A stretch of 64,000 nucleotides of DNA from Limisalsivibrio acetivorans (GCF_000421105.1 NZ_ATWF01000001.1:1212930-1276929); one strand, 5' to 3'; positions 1 through 11,690 are shown, counted from the first letter of the stretch. Numbers and translations are program-made. The notes: generated from the sequence alone by a model not told the origin.

Positions 1-2
1 GC

Positions 3-185
3 CCCCTTGCAACGGCGCAGTATATCGTTAGAGAAAAGGATGACACGGGGGGTTCCGGCGCAAACTTCATCGTAAAATGGAGTGCAAAGGAGAAGGTTCC
101 CCAGCCTGTAACCGAATCGGTGATGATCGGCGCAAAGTCATCCCTTGGCATCTCCTTCGTATCCCCCGGAGTTATCATCAAGTAA
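3..185 (+). CDS. C-terminal end of an unrecognised protein (partial)
   Basis: An open frame enters from the left edge and ends at TAA 183-185, giving about 60 residues. The tail is polar and beta-prone (near the end: SSLGISFVSPGVIIK) with no motif I recognise. A strong rho-independent terminator lies 25 bases after the stop, which supports this being the real end of a transcribed gene. The rest of the gene lies outside the window, so no function is proposed. Confidence 0.6.
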   Translation, partial: PLATAQYIVREKDDTGGSGANFIVKWSAKEKVPQPVTESVMIGAKSSLGISFVSPGVIIK

Positions 186-210
186 TTTTTTCTATATAAT
201 AGCAAAATAA

Positions 211-237
211 AAGGCCGGCTATAATACCGGCCTTTTT
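211..237 (+). terminator. Rho-independent terminator
   Basis: The arms AAGGCCGG and CCGGCCTT enclose a short A/T loop and are followed by a T run. It sits just after the partial gene ending at 185. The arms are symmetrical, so it may also serve the dehydrogenase gene that ends at 270 on the other strand. Confidence 0.8.
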
Positions 238-269
238 CAGCCCACAGGCTGTGTATTAACAAATTACTT

Positions 270-1118
270 TCATTTAAACATTTTATAAACCACAGAAAAA
301 TCCTCTTCACTCAGACCCCTGCGGAAGGTTTCTGCATAAAGCTCCTTGGCTGCTCCTGCTGTGTATAGGGGCATCTTAACATCCTCCGCCAACCTCTGAA
401 GGTAGCCAAGATCCTTATATATTGCCGATGCAGAGAAGTGTGCGGAGAAATCCTCATCGGCGAGCTTCTGCTTCTTTGCATCGAATACAAGGGATTTTCC
501 ACCCCCTGTGGAGAGAACATCGATAACATCGCTCTTATCAAGGCCAGCCTTCTCACCAAAGGCCACAGCCTCTGCTATGGATGTCATGAAAACGCCGAGG
601 AGCATGTTGTTTATTACCTTCATTCTTGAAGCCGCCCCCGGCTCCCTGAGATAGAATACATCCCTTCCGATGGTGTCGAAGAAGGCTTTATGCTCATTGA
701 AGGCGGGTTCATCGCCGCTTACCACGACAACAAGCATTCCTTTCTTAGCAGGTACAACGCTTCCGAGAACCGGAGCCTCAAGGTAGCTGAACCCCTCCGC
801 TTCTGCTATCTCGTAAACCTCAAGAACCTCTTTATAGTGGTTTGTGGAGGTGTCGATAATGGTCTTCCCCTTGAGATCCGCATCAAGAAGACCGCCGTCC
901 ATGCCGAAGACATCGAGTACGGCATCTGTATCGAAAAGGTTAAGGACAATGGTATCCGACTTCTCCGCAACCTCTTTGGGTGAAACGGATATATCCGCAC
1001 CTAACCCGTCCGCCTTCTTTATGGTTCTGTTCCATACGGTGAGGTCGTAGCCCTCGTCCATCAGCCTTTCTGCGAGTGCTTTCCCCAGATTTCCCAGTCC
1101 TATGAATCCTGTTTTCAT
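270..1118 (-). CDS. NAD(P)-dependent beta-hydroxyacid dehydrogenase (3-hydroxyisobutyrate dehydrogenase family)
   Basis: The 282-residue protein is normal length for the family. It starts with the dinucleotide-binding Rossmann motif GFIGLGNLG (residues 4-12). It carries the family substrate loop EAPVLGSVVPAKKG (about 114-127) and the catalytic-lysine region KVINNMLLG (about 167-175). Family members reduce or oxidise small beta-hydroxyacids or semialdehydes such as 3-hydroxyisobutyrate, tartronate semialdehyde, glyoxylate or succinic semialdehyde in the cytoplasm. The sequence alone does not fix the substrate; the loop resembles the glyoxylate/succinic-semialdehyde reductase branch. The ATG at 1118 has an AAAGGAG-like site upstream. 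It is a single-gene unit divergent from rtcB. Confidence 0.88.
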   Translation of the reverse strand: MKTGFIGLGNLGKALAERLMDEGYDLTVWNRTIKKADGLGADISVSPKEVAEKSDTIVLNLFDTDAVLDVFGMDGGLLDADLKGKTIIDTSTNHYKEVLEVYEIAEAEGFSYLEAPVLGSVVPAKKGMLVVVVSGDEPAFNEHKAFFDTIGRDVFYLREPGAASRMKVINNMLLGVFMTSIAEAVAFGEKAGLDKSDVIDVLSTGGGKSLVFDAKKQKLADEDFSAHFSASAIYKDLGYLQRLAEDVKMPLYTAGAAKELYAETFRRGLSEEDFSVVYKMFK

Positions 1119-1226
1119 AAATCACAACTCCTTTCTTAAATAATATCTACAGTAATGATCACGCACTTCAGGGCTGTGTTCAAGTTTTTCTTGAATTTTA
1201 TCCATCCACGCCCATATCATAATCCC

Positions 1227-2330
1227 ATGAATGATGAACGCTACGCACCGATGATACCCCAGGAACTGATCGAAGAGACTGCACAGAAGCAGATTGATGA
1301 ATGGCTCACATACCCCTTTGTCAAACGTTTTGTAATACTACCCGATGTCCATGCCGGCTACCATATGCCCATAGGCGGCGCCGCATTGTTGGACAAAGGG
1401 ATCATATCACCCTCCGCCGTGGGGTATGACATTGGCTGCGGGATGTGCTGTGCTGTCACTGATATAGATGCGGACACCGTGTACCCCGAACGTGAGCCCA
1501 TATTCAGAGAGATAACCTCAAGGATACCCACAGGTTTCGACTTCAGGAAGAAGGGGCTCGACTACAAGGAGTTCCGCTCCGCGTCAGGCGACAGAAAGCT
1601 TGATAAAAAGGTTAAGGAGCGCCTATACGTCCAGCTCGGAACGCTCGGCGGCGGAAACCATTTCATCGAACTGGGCCCGGACAGGGATAACAAGCTCTGC
1701 ATAACGATCCACAGCGGCTCCAGAAACCCCGGCCACAGCATAGGGGGCTATTACATGAAGCTCTCAAAAGATGAGGATACGGAGCTCCCCACAGGGTTTC
1801 TGAACCTTAACCGTGATACGGGCAGGGCATACAGACAAGACATGGATTTTATCCTGCAGTACGCCCTGGACAACCGCCTCATGATGATCGAAACAGTTAA
1901 GGAGATACTGGGAATAACGGACAGAAATATAAAGACCTTCATAAACGAGAACCATAACCATGCGGAAACCAGAGGGGATGGAGTACTGCACCGTAAAGGG
2001 GCAACACCCGCAGAAAAAGGGCAGCTCGGCGTTATCCCCGGCAATATGCGTGACGGCGTTTACATAACCGAAGGGCTCGGTAATGAGGAATTCCTCTCCT
2101 CCGCCTCCCACGGTGCAGGCAGGATTATGGGGCGAAAGGAAGCAAAAAAGAAGCTGTCCCTCGACCGGTTCAAAAAACACATGGAGGGGATAGTCTCCTT
2201 TGCGGACAGGGCAAGGCTCGATGAATCACCCGATGCCTACAAAGATATAGCCGAGGTTCTATCATATCAGGAAGGTATTGTTATCAAAACAATAAACAGC
2301 GTCCGACCCTTCCTGAATATCAAAGGCTGA
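1227..2330 (+). CDS. rtcB: RtcB-family RNA ligase
   Basis: RtcB joins RNA 2',3'-cyclic phosphate or 3'-phosphate ends to 5'-OH ends using Mn2+ and GTP, in RNA repair and tRNA splicing. Diagnostic motifs are present: PDVHAGYHMPIG, VGYDIGCGM with the metal-binding Cys, GTLGGGNHFIEL with metal-binding His, SGSRNPG and ENHNHAE near the guanylylated-histidine region. The C-terminus YKDIAEVL...IKTINSVRPFLNIKG matches the family ending. The frame is open from ATG 1155, but family alignment favours ATG 1227 (367 residues), because the extra 24 residues look unrelated. Neither start has a clear ribosome binding site. No archease or RtcA gene is adjacent. Confidence 0.9.
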   Translation: MNDERYAPMIPQELIEETAQKQIDEWLTYPFVKRFVILPDVHAGYHMPIGGAALLDKGIISPSAVGYDIGCGMCCAVTDIDADTVYPEREPIFREITSRIPTGFDFRKKGLDYKEFRSASGDRKLDKKVKERLYVQLGTLGGGNHFIELGPDRDNKLCITIHSGSRNPGHSIGGYYMKLSKDEDTELPTGFLNLNRDTGRAYRQDMDFILQYALDNRLMMIETVKEILGITDRNIKTFINENHNHAETRGDGVLHRKGATPAEKGQLGVIPGNMRDGVYITEGLGNEEFLSSASHGAGRIMGRKEAKKKLSLDRFKKHMEGIVSFADRARLDESPDAYKDIAEVLSYQEGIVIKTINSVRPFLNIKG

Positions 2331-2402
2331 CACGTATTTTTATTTTTCTGAAATGTAACCATGTTAACTTTTTTACAATTTCCTTTCAAAAATGCACCCT
2401 GG

Positions 2403-2422
2403 ATTCAATAATTAAGTGCAAC
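2403..2422 (+). repeat. Left terminal inverted repeat of the IS30 element
   Basis: ATTCAA then TAATTA then AGTGCAAC. It matches the complement of the right end at 14 fixed positions in two blocks (6 and 8 bases) flanking a variable 6-base middle. Confidence 0.85.
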
Positions 2423-2497
2423 TTTTAAGTAGTGGTCAAAAGAGGTCAGGTGCGTTAGCATCGTAGCTCTTTAACCACCACGTCAAAGGAGCACCGA

Positions 2498-3463
2498 ATG
2501 AAGAACTATACACACCTGACCCGTGAACAAAGGTACCAGATTTATGTGCTGAGGAAAACCGGACATTCTCAGACGGACATAGCTGATTTGCTTAAAGTAC
2601 ATAAATCTACCATCAGCCGAGAGTTACGCAGAAACACAGGAGGTCGTGGTTATCGCCCAAAGCAAGCTCATCGCAAAGCTATTGAACGAAGAATGGACAA
2701 GGTCCCAAGACGGATTGCACAAACTGAATGGTATTTTGTTGAACGTCTTCTGCTTGAAGACTGGAGCCCTGAGCAGGTGAGCAATTGGCTAAATCAAAAT
2801 TATGGAATAAACGTAAGTCATGAGCGTATCTACCAGCACATTCTTGAAGATAAAAGTCATGGTGGAACACTTTATACTCACCTGCGTTGCCGAAGAAAAC
2901 GCAGGAAGCGATATGGTGTTTATGAACGCAGAGGAGAGATACATGGCAAGTTAAGCATTGAGCAGCGTCCAAGTATTGTAGAAGAGAAAGCGAGATTCGG
3001 AGACTGGGAAGTGGATACAGTTATAGGAAAAGGGAACAAGCAGGCGATTGTTTCTCTTATTGAGCGGAAGTCTTATCTGACACTTATACGCAAGGTAGAA
3101 AGAAAGACTGCTGTACTGGTGACAAAAGCGGTTATAGAAATGTTGAAACCGATATCACACCTAGTCCATACAATCACTTCCGATAACGGGAAAGAGTTTG
3201 CAGGACATGCCGAAATATCTGAGATACTAGGGGCTGAATTCTACTTTGCTCATCCATATGCTTCGTGGGAACGCGGAATAAACGAAAATACAAACGGACT
3301 CATTAGGCAGTATGTACCAAAGAGTAGGATGCTTGAAAGTGTTGATGATATAGAGATTCAGAATATTATGCAGAAACTAAACAACAGACCAAGAAAAGCA
3401 ACTGGATATAAAACTCCTAACCAGATACTATTCTCTATAGACCCCGTTGCACTTGCTAGTTGA
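2498..3463 (+). CDS. IS30-family transposase
   Basis: A 321-residue DDE transposase that cuts and joins the IS ends. The N-terminal helix-turn-helix reads LTREQRYQIYVLRKTGHSQ...DIADLLKVHKSTISRELRRN (about 8-45), typical of IS30. Catalytic-core landmarks are GDWEVDTVIGKG (first Asp), TSDNGKEF (second Asp) and YASWERGINENTNGLIR (Glu). The length is normal and the frame is unbroken, so it is probably functional. The ATG is preceded by AAAGGAG. The TGA stop lies within the right inverted repeat. Confidence 0.96.
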   Translation: MKNYTHLTREQRYQIYVLRKTGHSQTDIADLLKVHKSTISRELRRNTGGRGYRPKQAHRKAIERRMDKVPRRIAQTEWYFVERLLLEDWSPEQVSNWLNQNYGINVSHERIYQHILEDKSHGGTLYTHLRCRRKRRKRYGVYERRGEIHGKLSIEQRPSIVEEKARFGDWEVDTVIGKGNKQAIVSLIERKSYLTLIRKVERKTAVLVTKAVIEMLKPISHLVHTITSDNGKEFAGHAEISEILGAEFYFAHPYASWERGINENTNGLIRQYVPKSRMLESVDDIEIQNIMQKLNNRPRKATGYKTPNQILFSIDPVALAS

Positions 3464-3465
3464 AT
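3446..3465 (+). repeat. Right terminal inverted repeat of the IS30 element
   Basis: GTTGCACT, six variable bases, TTGAAT; this is the complement of the left end and contains the transposase stop codon. Confidence 0.85.
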
Positions 3466-3668
3466 TCAGGCACTCGATTTCTGTTATCTTATGCATATAA
3501 ACATGTATATTGCGGGTTGATGGCATATTTGTTTCATCCTGCAGGCCTCAATAAATCCATATATCTGAAAAACATTCAAATATCTTAAACAGATGCGGAA
3601 CGATTGATGCATTTGCGTTACTCCATATCTTAACTCATGCAGAACATCCGTGTCCATTGGAGGATTAA

Positions 3669-5563
<1,895 letters not shown>

Positions 5564-5564
<1 letters not shown>

Positions 5565-5583
5565 GGGGCTGTCGCCAGCCCCT
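5564..5583 (+). terminator. Terminator-like hairpin after chemoreceptor gene
   Basis: GGGGCTG (5565-5571) pairs with CAGCCCC (5576-5582) around a 4-base loop, directly after the stop codon. There is no long T run. It lies between convergent genes and may work in both directions. Confidence 0.55.
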
Positions 5584-5624
5584 GCTATAGCTATATTTAT
5601 GCTTCGGGATGGATGAGCAGGAGA

Positions 5625-5960
5625 CTACCCCTGCTCCCTCCTTTCCCGGAGGATATACCACCCCTCCTCCTCTCGGAGCAGGTGTGTTTTTGTATAATAA
5701 GTGGCCATCCCCTCACCCTCGACTATGTACTCCACGAAGTTCACCTCGGCAAGCTTCCCCTTTATCTCTTCCTTGACTATTTTAAGCCCTGCATGCTGTG
5801 TGTTCCTGGCAAGGTTTGAGAAATGTTCGCTGAAACGTTCCGAGTCGCTGAAAAACTTGCGGAACTCGCTCTTATGGGAATAAAGCCCGAAGATACCTTC
5901 ACCATCGCCATCCTTATAAAGCTCCGCCCTGTATTCAATAAGCTCCGACGGCGTTCTCAT
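5625..5960 (-). CDS. Small NTF2/SnoaL-like protein
   Basis: A 111-residue soluble protein with alternating helix and strand (SELIEYRAELYKDGDGEGIFGLYSHKSEFRKFF then strands such as LAEVNFVEYIV, YYTKTHLLREEEGWYIL). This pattern fits a single NTF2-like alpha+beta barrel. No catalytic residues can be assigned. Its ATG overlaps the hflX stop as ATGA, so its translation is probably coupled to hflX. The assignment to the fold is by pattern only; function is unknown. Confidence 0.6.
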   Translation of the reverse strand: MRTPSELIEYRAELYKDGDGEGIFGLYSHKSEFRKFFSDSERFSEHFSNLARNTQHAGLKIVKEEIKGKLAEVNFVEYIVEGEGMATYYTKTHLLREEEGWYILRERREQG

Positions 5961-7681
5961 TTGTAGTAGCTCTCAACGGGAATATCGGTCTCCTTCCCCT
6001 CACGGAAAAGGTAGTATCGTATCTTCTCAAGAAGCTCTCGGAAGCTTTTCCTGTTCAATGCCGAGATATAAACAGCATCGGGATAGGTTTCCCTGAATGC
6101 GGCGAGCTGTTCCAGCCTTGAATCGGCTCTATCATCCGGCTCAGAGGGCTCTTCCCCCCTTAAAACAGCCTGTTCATCATCTTTAAGCAGGTCGATCTTG
6201 TTCAATACGAGCACGGTCTGCATGTCGCTCAGCTCAAGCTCACCCAGAATCTGCTCAACGGAGCGTATATGGTTCATGAATCTTGGATTCGATATATCAA
6301 CAACATGGACAAGCATGTCGCTCTCATGGAGCTCCTCAAGGGTGGACTTAAAGGCACCCTGCAGGTTCTCGGGGAGGTCTCTGATGAAACCCACCGTATC
6401 GGTGATGATAACATCACGCTCCTCGGGGAATCGGATCCTCTTGGAGCTGGTATCGAGGGTTGCGAACATCAGGTTATCAGCATAAACCTCACTGCTGGTA
6501 AGGTTGTTCAGGAGGGTTGATTTCCCTGCGTTCGTATATCCGATGATGGAGACAACGGGGAGACCGCTCCGGTTCCTTCTGCCACGTTGAACCTCCCGGT
6601 TTTTCTCTATCTTTTTGAGCTTCTTGGTTAAGAATGCGATACGGTCGTTAATTCGCCGGCGGTCTATCTCAAGCTTTGTTTCACCGGGACCTCGCCCACC
6701 GATACCACCCGTAAGCCTTGAGAGGGAATCATCTCTGGTGGCAAGGCGGGGGAGTATATATTTAAGCTGGGCAAGCTCCACACGGATCTTCCCCTCGTTA
6801 GTGGCGGCACGCCTTGCAAATATATCCAGAATAAGCTGGGTTCTATCCAGGCTCTTAAGCTCGGTGTAGTCTGATACAGCTCTGGACTGTGCCGGAGAAA
6901 GGGGATTGTCGAACACAATGTAGTCTGCACCGGTCTGTAGAGCTCTGATAACGATATCCTTAAGCTTTCCGGGCCCCATGACATACTTAGGGTGTAACTT
7001 GTCACGTATCTGCTTGAAGGTGTCTATCACGTCCATACCGGCGCTTTCCGCCAGCTCTTTTAGCTCAGCCATATACTCATCGGCATCACGCTTGGACTTG
7101 TAGGTACCAAGGAGTATCGCCGTGTCCTTTTCTTTTGTGCGGTAAAGTGCTTTTGTCTTGGATGAGATCTCATTCTCAAGGGCGGTTATAAACTCTTTAT
7201 AATCCGATTCCTGACGGTATGGGTCCTTCTCTTCAAAGTAGCCGAACATATCATCCGCATCGGGGGGGAGGATGTAGGCGGTCTCCATATCCTGAGGGAT
7301 ACCCCGCTCATCATAATGCAGAACGCTCACCGAATCGAGCCTGAGAAGAGCGAGGTCGGTAAGGTCGTCCTGAGTAAGGCTCTCACCCTGCGTATGTGTG
7401 TGGATAAGCCGGAGACCCCTGAGCCTGCCCGGGATAAGGCGGAAACGGAAGAGCGGGGGGATGACGATCTCGTTGGATGTACCGGCGATAACAAACTGTA
7501 CCGCGCCGCTCCTGTCCAGAAGCACACCGAGCTGTCGCCCGATATCAAGGGACAGTTCGCACAAATGCCTTGCAAAATCACCCGCCACAATTCCGGCGGA
7601 CTGGCTCTTTCTCTTATAAAGCTTTTCCAGAGCCCTCGTCTGTTGGGGCTTAAGCCCCTCTAAATTTCCATGAACCCTTAT
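5957..7681 (-). CDS. hflX: Ribosome-associated GTPase HflX, with probable ATA start codon
   Basis: HflX binds 50S subunits and splits or rescues stalled ribosomes, using GTP. The GTPase core has G1 GYTNAGKSTLL, G3 DTVGFIRDLP and G4 NKID, preceded by the HflX-specific GGIGGRGPGETKLE glycine-rich segment. The first ordinary start in frame is GTG 7588, giving 543 residues. However, the same frame upstream encodes GNLEGLKPQQTRALEKLYKRK, the conserved HflX N-terminus. No ATG, GTG or TTG precedes it. A GGAGG (7688-7692) sits 6 bases before an ATA codon at 7681-7679, giving 574 residues. I choose this start. An in-frame ribosomal regulation role, as for infC, would be speculation. Confidence 0.88.
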   Translation of the reverse strand: MRVHGNLEGLKPQQTRALEKLYKRKSQSAGIVAGDFARHLCELSLDIGRQLGVLLDRSGAVQFVIAGTSNEIVIPPLFRFRLIPGRLRGLRLIHTHTQGESLTQDDLTDLALLRLDSVSVLHYDERGIPQDMETAYILPPDADDMFGYFEEKDPYRQESDYKEFITALENEISSKTKALYRTKEKDTAILLGTYKSKRDADEYMAELKELAESAGMDVIDTFKQIRDKLHPKYVMGPGKLKDIVIRALQTGADYIVFDNPLSPAQSRAVSDYTELKSLDRTQLILDIFARRAATNEGKIRVELAQLKYILPRLATRDDSLSRLTGGIGGRGPGETKLEIDRRRINDRIAFLTKKLKKIEKNREVQRGRRNRSGLPVVSIIGYTNAGKSTLLNNLTSSEVYADNLMFATLDTSSKRIRFPEERDVIITDTVGFIRDLPENLQGAFKSTLEELHESDMLVHVVDISNPRFMNHIRSVEQILGELELSDMQTVLVLNKIDLLKDDEQAVLRGEEPSEPDDRADSRLEQLAAFRETYPDAVYISALNRKSFRELLEKIRYYLFREGKETDIPVESYYK

Positions 7682-7687
7682 ATTAAA

Positions 7688-7692
7688 CCTCC
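7688..7692 (-). promoter_or_regulatory. Ribosome binding site deciding the hflX start
   Basis: GGAGG on the minus strand, six bases upstream of ATA 7681-7679. It is the only strong site near the N-terminus demanded by homology. Confidence 0.6.
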
Positions 7693-7755
7693 GGGGGAGT
7701 TACTTAAGTTTACACTTATAATATAATCCCCCCGTTATATGCAACACCCCAAAGA

Positions 7756-9432
7756 TCAGCTTGTCTTGAATTTGGAAACAAGCTGGGAAAGCTCCTCAGC
7801 CTGCTGCTGAAGGTCGGATATTGTATGGGTTATCTCCTGCATCGCCACAGAGCTTTGCTCCAGACCGGAACTGATAGCCTGGGTGTTGTCGTTTATGCTT
7901 ACGATAGTGGTTGTCTGCTCCTGAACGGCATTGCTGATTATACTGTTCACCTGGTCAACGCTCTCCATCGATTCAACTATATGGCCAAAGACAACGCCCG
8001 TTTCGCCCATAACCTCAACACCGGTCTCCACCTGATCCCTGGCCTCGTTCATATCCTTTGTGGCGGCGTTTGTCTCGCTCACAAGACCACTGATAATCCC
8101 GCCGATCTCGCTTGTGGCGTGCTGTGTTCTCTCAGCAAGCTTACGCACCTCATCGGCAACAACGGCGAAGCCTCTTCCCGCTTCTCCCGCTCTTGCGGCC
8201 TCAATGGCGGCGTTCAGAGCAAGGAGGTTGGTTTGGTCGGCGATATCATCGATAACGCTTACGATGCTTCCGATCTCTTCGGAGGATTTAGACAGACTGC
8301 TGATGGTCGAATTAAGTTTCTCAACCTTATCCTTTATGCCGTTAACCTCTTCCACAGCCCTGTCGAGAGTTTTCTGCCCTTCGTTAGTATAGTTTACAGC
8401 ATCCTTACTCCGGTCCATACCTTCGTTCAGGGAGTTCATAACCTCTGTGGAGGAGGAGGAAAGTTCCTCTGTGGCGGCGGCAACGCTTGATACCTGGGAA
8501 GCCTGACCATGGAAGGTGGAGGATATCTCCTCGGTGGTGCTGGCAAGCTGGGTGGAGCCGGAGGCAACACTGCCTGCACTGTCCTTAACGGCAACGATAA
8601 GCTCTTTCAGTTTATCAAGGAAACGGTTGAAGTTCCTTGCAACATCACCCACCTCATCCTTCTGGCTGTCGTCGAGGGTTACGGTAAGATCGCCCTCCCC
8701 CTCGGCTATGTCATTTAGAACAGAGGCGGTTACAACAAGGTTTTTCATTAGAATCTTTGTGAATACAAAGCTAAGAATAACTACGGATACAGCAACAATC
8801 ACAACCGCAATAAAGATAAAAACCATGAGCCGGGATATTCTGTTGCCTGTTTCCTTCTCCATTAAGGCAACCTGCTTATCAATATCATCTATATAAAACC
8901 CGGTTCCAACGATCCACTCCCATTTATCGAGTGTTTCAACATAACCCAGCTTATCCGCTATCGTGTTCTCAGAGGGCTTGTCCCAGGGGTAACGAAGGTA
9001 CCCGTCACCGCTTCTGGCAGCCTTAACGAGGTTTCGCACCAGATAATCCCCGTTTGCATCCTTTAGATCCCAAAGGCTCTGCCCTTCGAGCTCAGGCTTC
9101 GGACCGAGCACTTCACAGTTGCCGTCAAAGTCATATACAAAATAGTATCCATCCGTTCCGAAACGAAGATCACGAAGGATATCCTTAACCTGCTCCTTAG
9201 CGGCTTCATCATCAGGGGAGGCATCCTTATAAATATCCGCAACGGAGCTCATTGCCACGTCGATATAGTTTTTCAGCTCGGTTCTTTTTGCCTGCATCAT
9301 CTGTACCCGAGACTGTTCGATATCTGCGTTGCCGAGCTGTTTAAGCTGATAAATGGATATAACACCTATAACTGCAGACGCTAGCAGGACTGAAATGAAA
9401 AATAATAAACTAAACTTAACTTTGAGTGACAT
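7756..9432 (-). CDS. Methyl-accepting chemotaxis protein with single Cache sensor
   Basis: A 558-residue chemoreceptor. TM1 is at about 9-28. A single Cache domain (about 35-185) contains [29 protein letters not shown] and [17 protein letters not shown], the sCache_2 hallmark; such domains often sense short carboxylates. TM2 (about 190-213), HAMP ([16 protein letters not shown]) and a complete signalling hairpin follow. No pentapeptide tether. The frame is open nine codons further upstream, but ATG 9432 has GGAG six bases before it. It is a tandem paralogue of the next chemoreceptor (9566-11245): the same architecture and long near-identical stretches suggest gene duplication. Confidence 0.95.
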   Translation of the reverse strand: MSLKVKFSLLFFISVLLASAVIGVISIYQLKQLGNADIEQSRVQMMQAKRTELKNYIDVAMSSVADIYKDASPDDEAAKEQVKDILRDLRFGTDGYYFVYDFDGNCEVLGPKPELEGQSLWDLKDANGDYLVRNLVKAARSGDGYLRYPWDKPSENTIADKLGYVETLDKWEWIVGTGFYIDDIDKQVALMEKETGNRISRLMVFIFIAVVIVAVSVVILSFVFTKILMKNLVVTASVLNDIAEGEGDLTVTLDDSQKDEVGDVARNFNRFLDKLKELIVAVKDSAGSVASGSTQLASTTEEISSTFHGQASQVSSVAAATEELSSSSTEVMNSLNEGMDRSKDAVNYTNEGQKTLDRAVEEVNGIKDKVEKLNSTISSLSKSSEEIGSIVSVIDDIADQTNLLALNAAIEAARAGEAGRGFAVVADEVRKLAERTQHATSEIGGIISGLVSETNAATKDMNEARDQVETGVEVMGETGVVFGHIVESMESVDQVNSIISNAVQEQTTTIVSINDNTQAISSGLEQSSVAMQEITHTISDLQQQAEELSQLVSKFKTS

Positions 9433-9490
9433 ATTAATCTCCGATAGCACCATATTCACACATTAGCGATTTCATAACATTTAATAATGA

Positions 9491-9521
9491 ATTATAGGCA
9501 TGGGATAGTATATAGCGTCAA
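9491..9521 (-). promoter_or_regulatory. Possible sigma70-type promoter for the 7756-9432 chemoreceptor
   Basis: On the minus strand TTGACG (9516-9521) and TATAAT (9491-9496) are separated by 19 bases, longer than ideal. Confidence 0.3.
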
Positions 9522-9530
9522 GGGAAATGC

Positions 9531-9554
9531 AAAGGGGGCTTAGGTAAGCCCCCC
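9531..9554 (-). terminator. Rho-independent terminator
   Basis: GGGGGCTT and AAGCCCCC pair around a 4-base loop (9534-9553). On the minus strand this is followed by a short T run just after the chemoreceptor gene that ends at 9566. Confidence 0.75.
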
Positions 9555-9565
9555 GCTATATATAA

Positions 9566-11245
9566 TCAGGTTTTGAATCTTGCAACCAGGTTACTCAACT
9601 CATCGGACTGCTTCTGCAAGTCGGCAATGGTATGGGTTATCTCCTGCATCGCCACAGAGCTTTCCTCTAGACCGGAGCTTATCGCCTGGGTGTTGTCGTT
9701 TATGCTCACTATGGTCGTGGTCTGCTCTTCCACAGCGTTGCTGATAATGCCGTTCACACGCTCAACGCTCTGCATCGTATCCACAACCTCGCCGAATACT
9801 GTTCCGGTTTCATTGATAACATCCACTCCGCTCTGAACCTGAGACTGTGCAGCCTCCATATCCGAATTAGCCGCCTTAGTCTCGCTCACCAGACTGCTGA
9901 TAATACCGCTTATCTCGCTTGTAGCTGTCTGTGTCCTTTCGGCAAGTTTTCGAACCTCATCGGCCACTACGGCAAAGCCCCTGCCTGCCTCGCCGGCTCT
10001 GGCAGCCTCGATTGCGGCGTTTAGCGCAAGGAGGTTGGTCTGGTCTGCTATATCGTTAATAACGTTAACTATGCTTCCGATATCCTCGGAGGACTTTGAA
10101 AGGTTGCCAATTGTGCTGTTAAGCTTCTCAACCTTCTCACGGATACCGTCTATCTCGCCGATGGCACGGTTAAGGCTCTCCTGACCCTTGCCCGTCTTCT
10201 CTACAGCCTCACGGCTCTGAGCCATACCTTCGCTGAGGGACTGCATAACCTCGCTGGATGAAGAGGTAAGCTCCTCTGTGGCGGCAGCAACACTCGATAC
10301 CTGCGAGGACTGGTCATGGAACGTAACAGAGATCTGCTCCGAAGAGCTGGCAAGCTGAGTGGAACCGGAGGCTACGCTCATCGCATTCTCCTTTACCGAA
10401 TCAACAAGCTCACGGAGCTTTTCGAGGAAGGCGTTGAAGTTCTGTGCCACAAGACCTACCTCATCTCGGCTCTTTGCCTCAAGACGCACTGTGAGATCGC
10501 CCTCACCTTCGGAGATGTTCTTGAGAACATCCGCTGTGGTTGTGAGGTTTTTCACTATAAGCTTGGTGAAAACAGCTGTGAAAACAAGGACAAGCCCAAG
10601 GATAACAATGGCAAAAATAAGGATTTTAATGACAAGAGCACGCAGGTCTCTGGATGCCCTCTCCTCGATTTTTGCTACCTCATCCTTAATGTCATCGATG
10701 AAAAAGCCTGTCCCTATCATCCATTCCCATTTATCAAGACCGATTACGTAACTCAGCTTCTGGCCGTCTTTCTTTGTTTCGGGATTTTCCCATGTATACT
10801 CATAGAAGCCGGAACCGCTTTTCGCCTCCTGAATCATACCCCTTATAAAGTATTCACCTGAAGGGGTCTTAGCATCCCAAAGGCTTTTCCCTTCAAGCTG
10901 GGGGCTGATTCGGTGCGAGATCATGAGTCCGTTGAAGTTTGTGGCGAAAACATAGTTATCCCCCTCATAGGCAAGTTGTCTAAGGATATCTGCTGCTTTC
11001 TCCTTCGCCTCTTCATCATCTACATCTGCATTCTCGTAAACAGAAGCAATGGATGAATATGCCATCTCCATAAGGCCTTTAAGTTCAACCTTTCTGTCCT
11101 GTAGAAGTTTTTCGCTGAAGGCCTCTACCTGTTCTTCTGTCTGGTTTTTAATGTTGTATATAGATACCGCAGAAACAGCGATCACAGAGATCAATACCCC
11201 CACTACCAGTGCGAGACCTATCTTTAGCCTCAAAGAAAAAAACAT
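9566..11245 (-). CDS. Methyl-accepting chemotaxis protein with single Cache sensor
   Basis: A 559-residue chemoreceptor of the same design as its neighbour at 7756-9432. TM1 about 5-27, sCache_2 domain ([56 protein letters not shown]), TM2 about 190-215, HAMP ([16 protein letters not shown]), then the signalling hairpin ending [11 protein letters not shown]. Ligand-domain residues differ more between the two copies than the signalling parts, which suggests divergence of ligand after duplication. ATG 11245 is chosen; the frame extends four codons to a TTG. The ribosome site is a weak GGGGG. Each copy has its own terminator or promoter-like sequence, so they are probably separate transcripts. 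Confidence 0.95.
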   Translation of the reverse strand: MFFSLRLKIGLALVVGVLISVIAVSAVSIYNIKNQTEEQVEAFSEKLLQDRKVELKGLMEMAYSSIASVYENADVDDEEAKEKAADILRQLAYEGDNYVFATNFNGLMISHRISPQLEGKSLWDAKTPSGEYFIRGMIQEAKSGSGFYEYTWENPETKKDGQKLSYVIGLDKWEWMIGTGFFIDDIKDEVAKIEERASRDLRALVIKILIFAIVILGLVLVFTAVFTKLIVKNLTTTADVLKNISEGEGDLTVRLEAKSRDEVGLVAQNFNAFLEKLRELVDSVKENAMSVASGSTQLASSSEQISVTFHDQSSQVSSVAAATEELTSSSSEVMQSLSEGMAQSREAVEKTGKGQESLNRAIGEIDGIREKVEKLNSTIGNLSKSSEDIGSIVNVINDIADQTNLLALNAAIEAARAGEAGRGFAVVADEVRKLAERTQTATSEISGIISSLVSETKAANSDMEAAQSQVQSGVDVINETGTVFGEVVDTMQSVERVNGIISNAVEEQTTTIVSINDNTQAISSGLEESSVAMQEITHTIADLQKQSDELSNLVARFKT

Positions 11246-11690
11246 AATAACCCCCAAATTGTGTGTATTTTCTTTCTCAAATCACAATGAAGCGTTCTAT
11301 TTGTATTCTTGATACCACTGTGCTCTTCTTGCAATTGGAAAATACTTATATTCAGTTATGTACCTTTGTGTATATCCTACAATTATAGTAAGGATACAGT
11401 TAAGATTATGATTCTCATGAATATGTCAATCATTTTTTACAACTCTATTACCAATTTATTACATTATCAATAATTTTTTGTACAAGCCATTAACCATAAT
11501 TCAGTTGCTGTAATAAACTATATTGATTATCAACTACTTATTTATTGGGGTTAAAAATGAAATAATCGTGAAATTTTAACAAAAGAAACGGATTGCTATA
11601 CTATTGGAGTTTTTTATATCATGATATATTATTGAAACATTGTCTGCTTATTATTAGAATTAGTTTATAACTTTTATTTTGGAGGACAAA
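11246..11690. other. A/T-rich intergenic region between divergent genes
   Basis: 445 bases that must contain promoters for the chemoreceptor to the left and the rhodanese to the right. It is very A/T rich. I see no gene, tRNA or clear repeat. A Fur-box-like stretch near 11404-11422 was judged too weak to call. Confidence 0.6.

Larger units (their letters stand above)
2403..3465 (+). mobile_element. IS30-family insertion sequence, apparently intact
   Basis: The element is 1063 bp. Imperfect terminal inverted repeats lie at 2403-2422 and 3446-3465; both read ATTCAA, six variable bases, then AGTGCAAC inward from each end. It contains one full-length transposase. The transposase stop codon lies inside the right repeat. 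No convincing target-site duplication is visible in the immediately flanking bases, so it may have diverged or be only 2-3 bp. The A/T-richer codon use differs from neighbouring genes, consistent with recent arrival. Confidence 0.92.

Noticed and set aside
1155-1226. Longer N-terminus for RtcB starting at ATG 1155
   Set aside because: The extra 24 residues do not resemble the family and there is no ribosome site before it.
2395-3473. Target-site duplication around the IS30 element
   Set aside because: The bases flanking the two repeats do not match beyond chance.
11404-11422. Fur-box-like sequence in the A/T-rich gap
   Set aside because: Only a partial match to the 19-bp consensus in sequence that is very A/T rich, so a chance match is likely.
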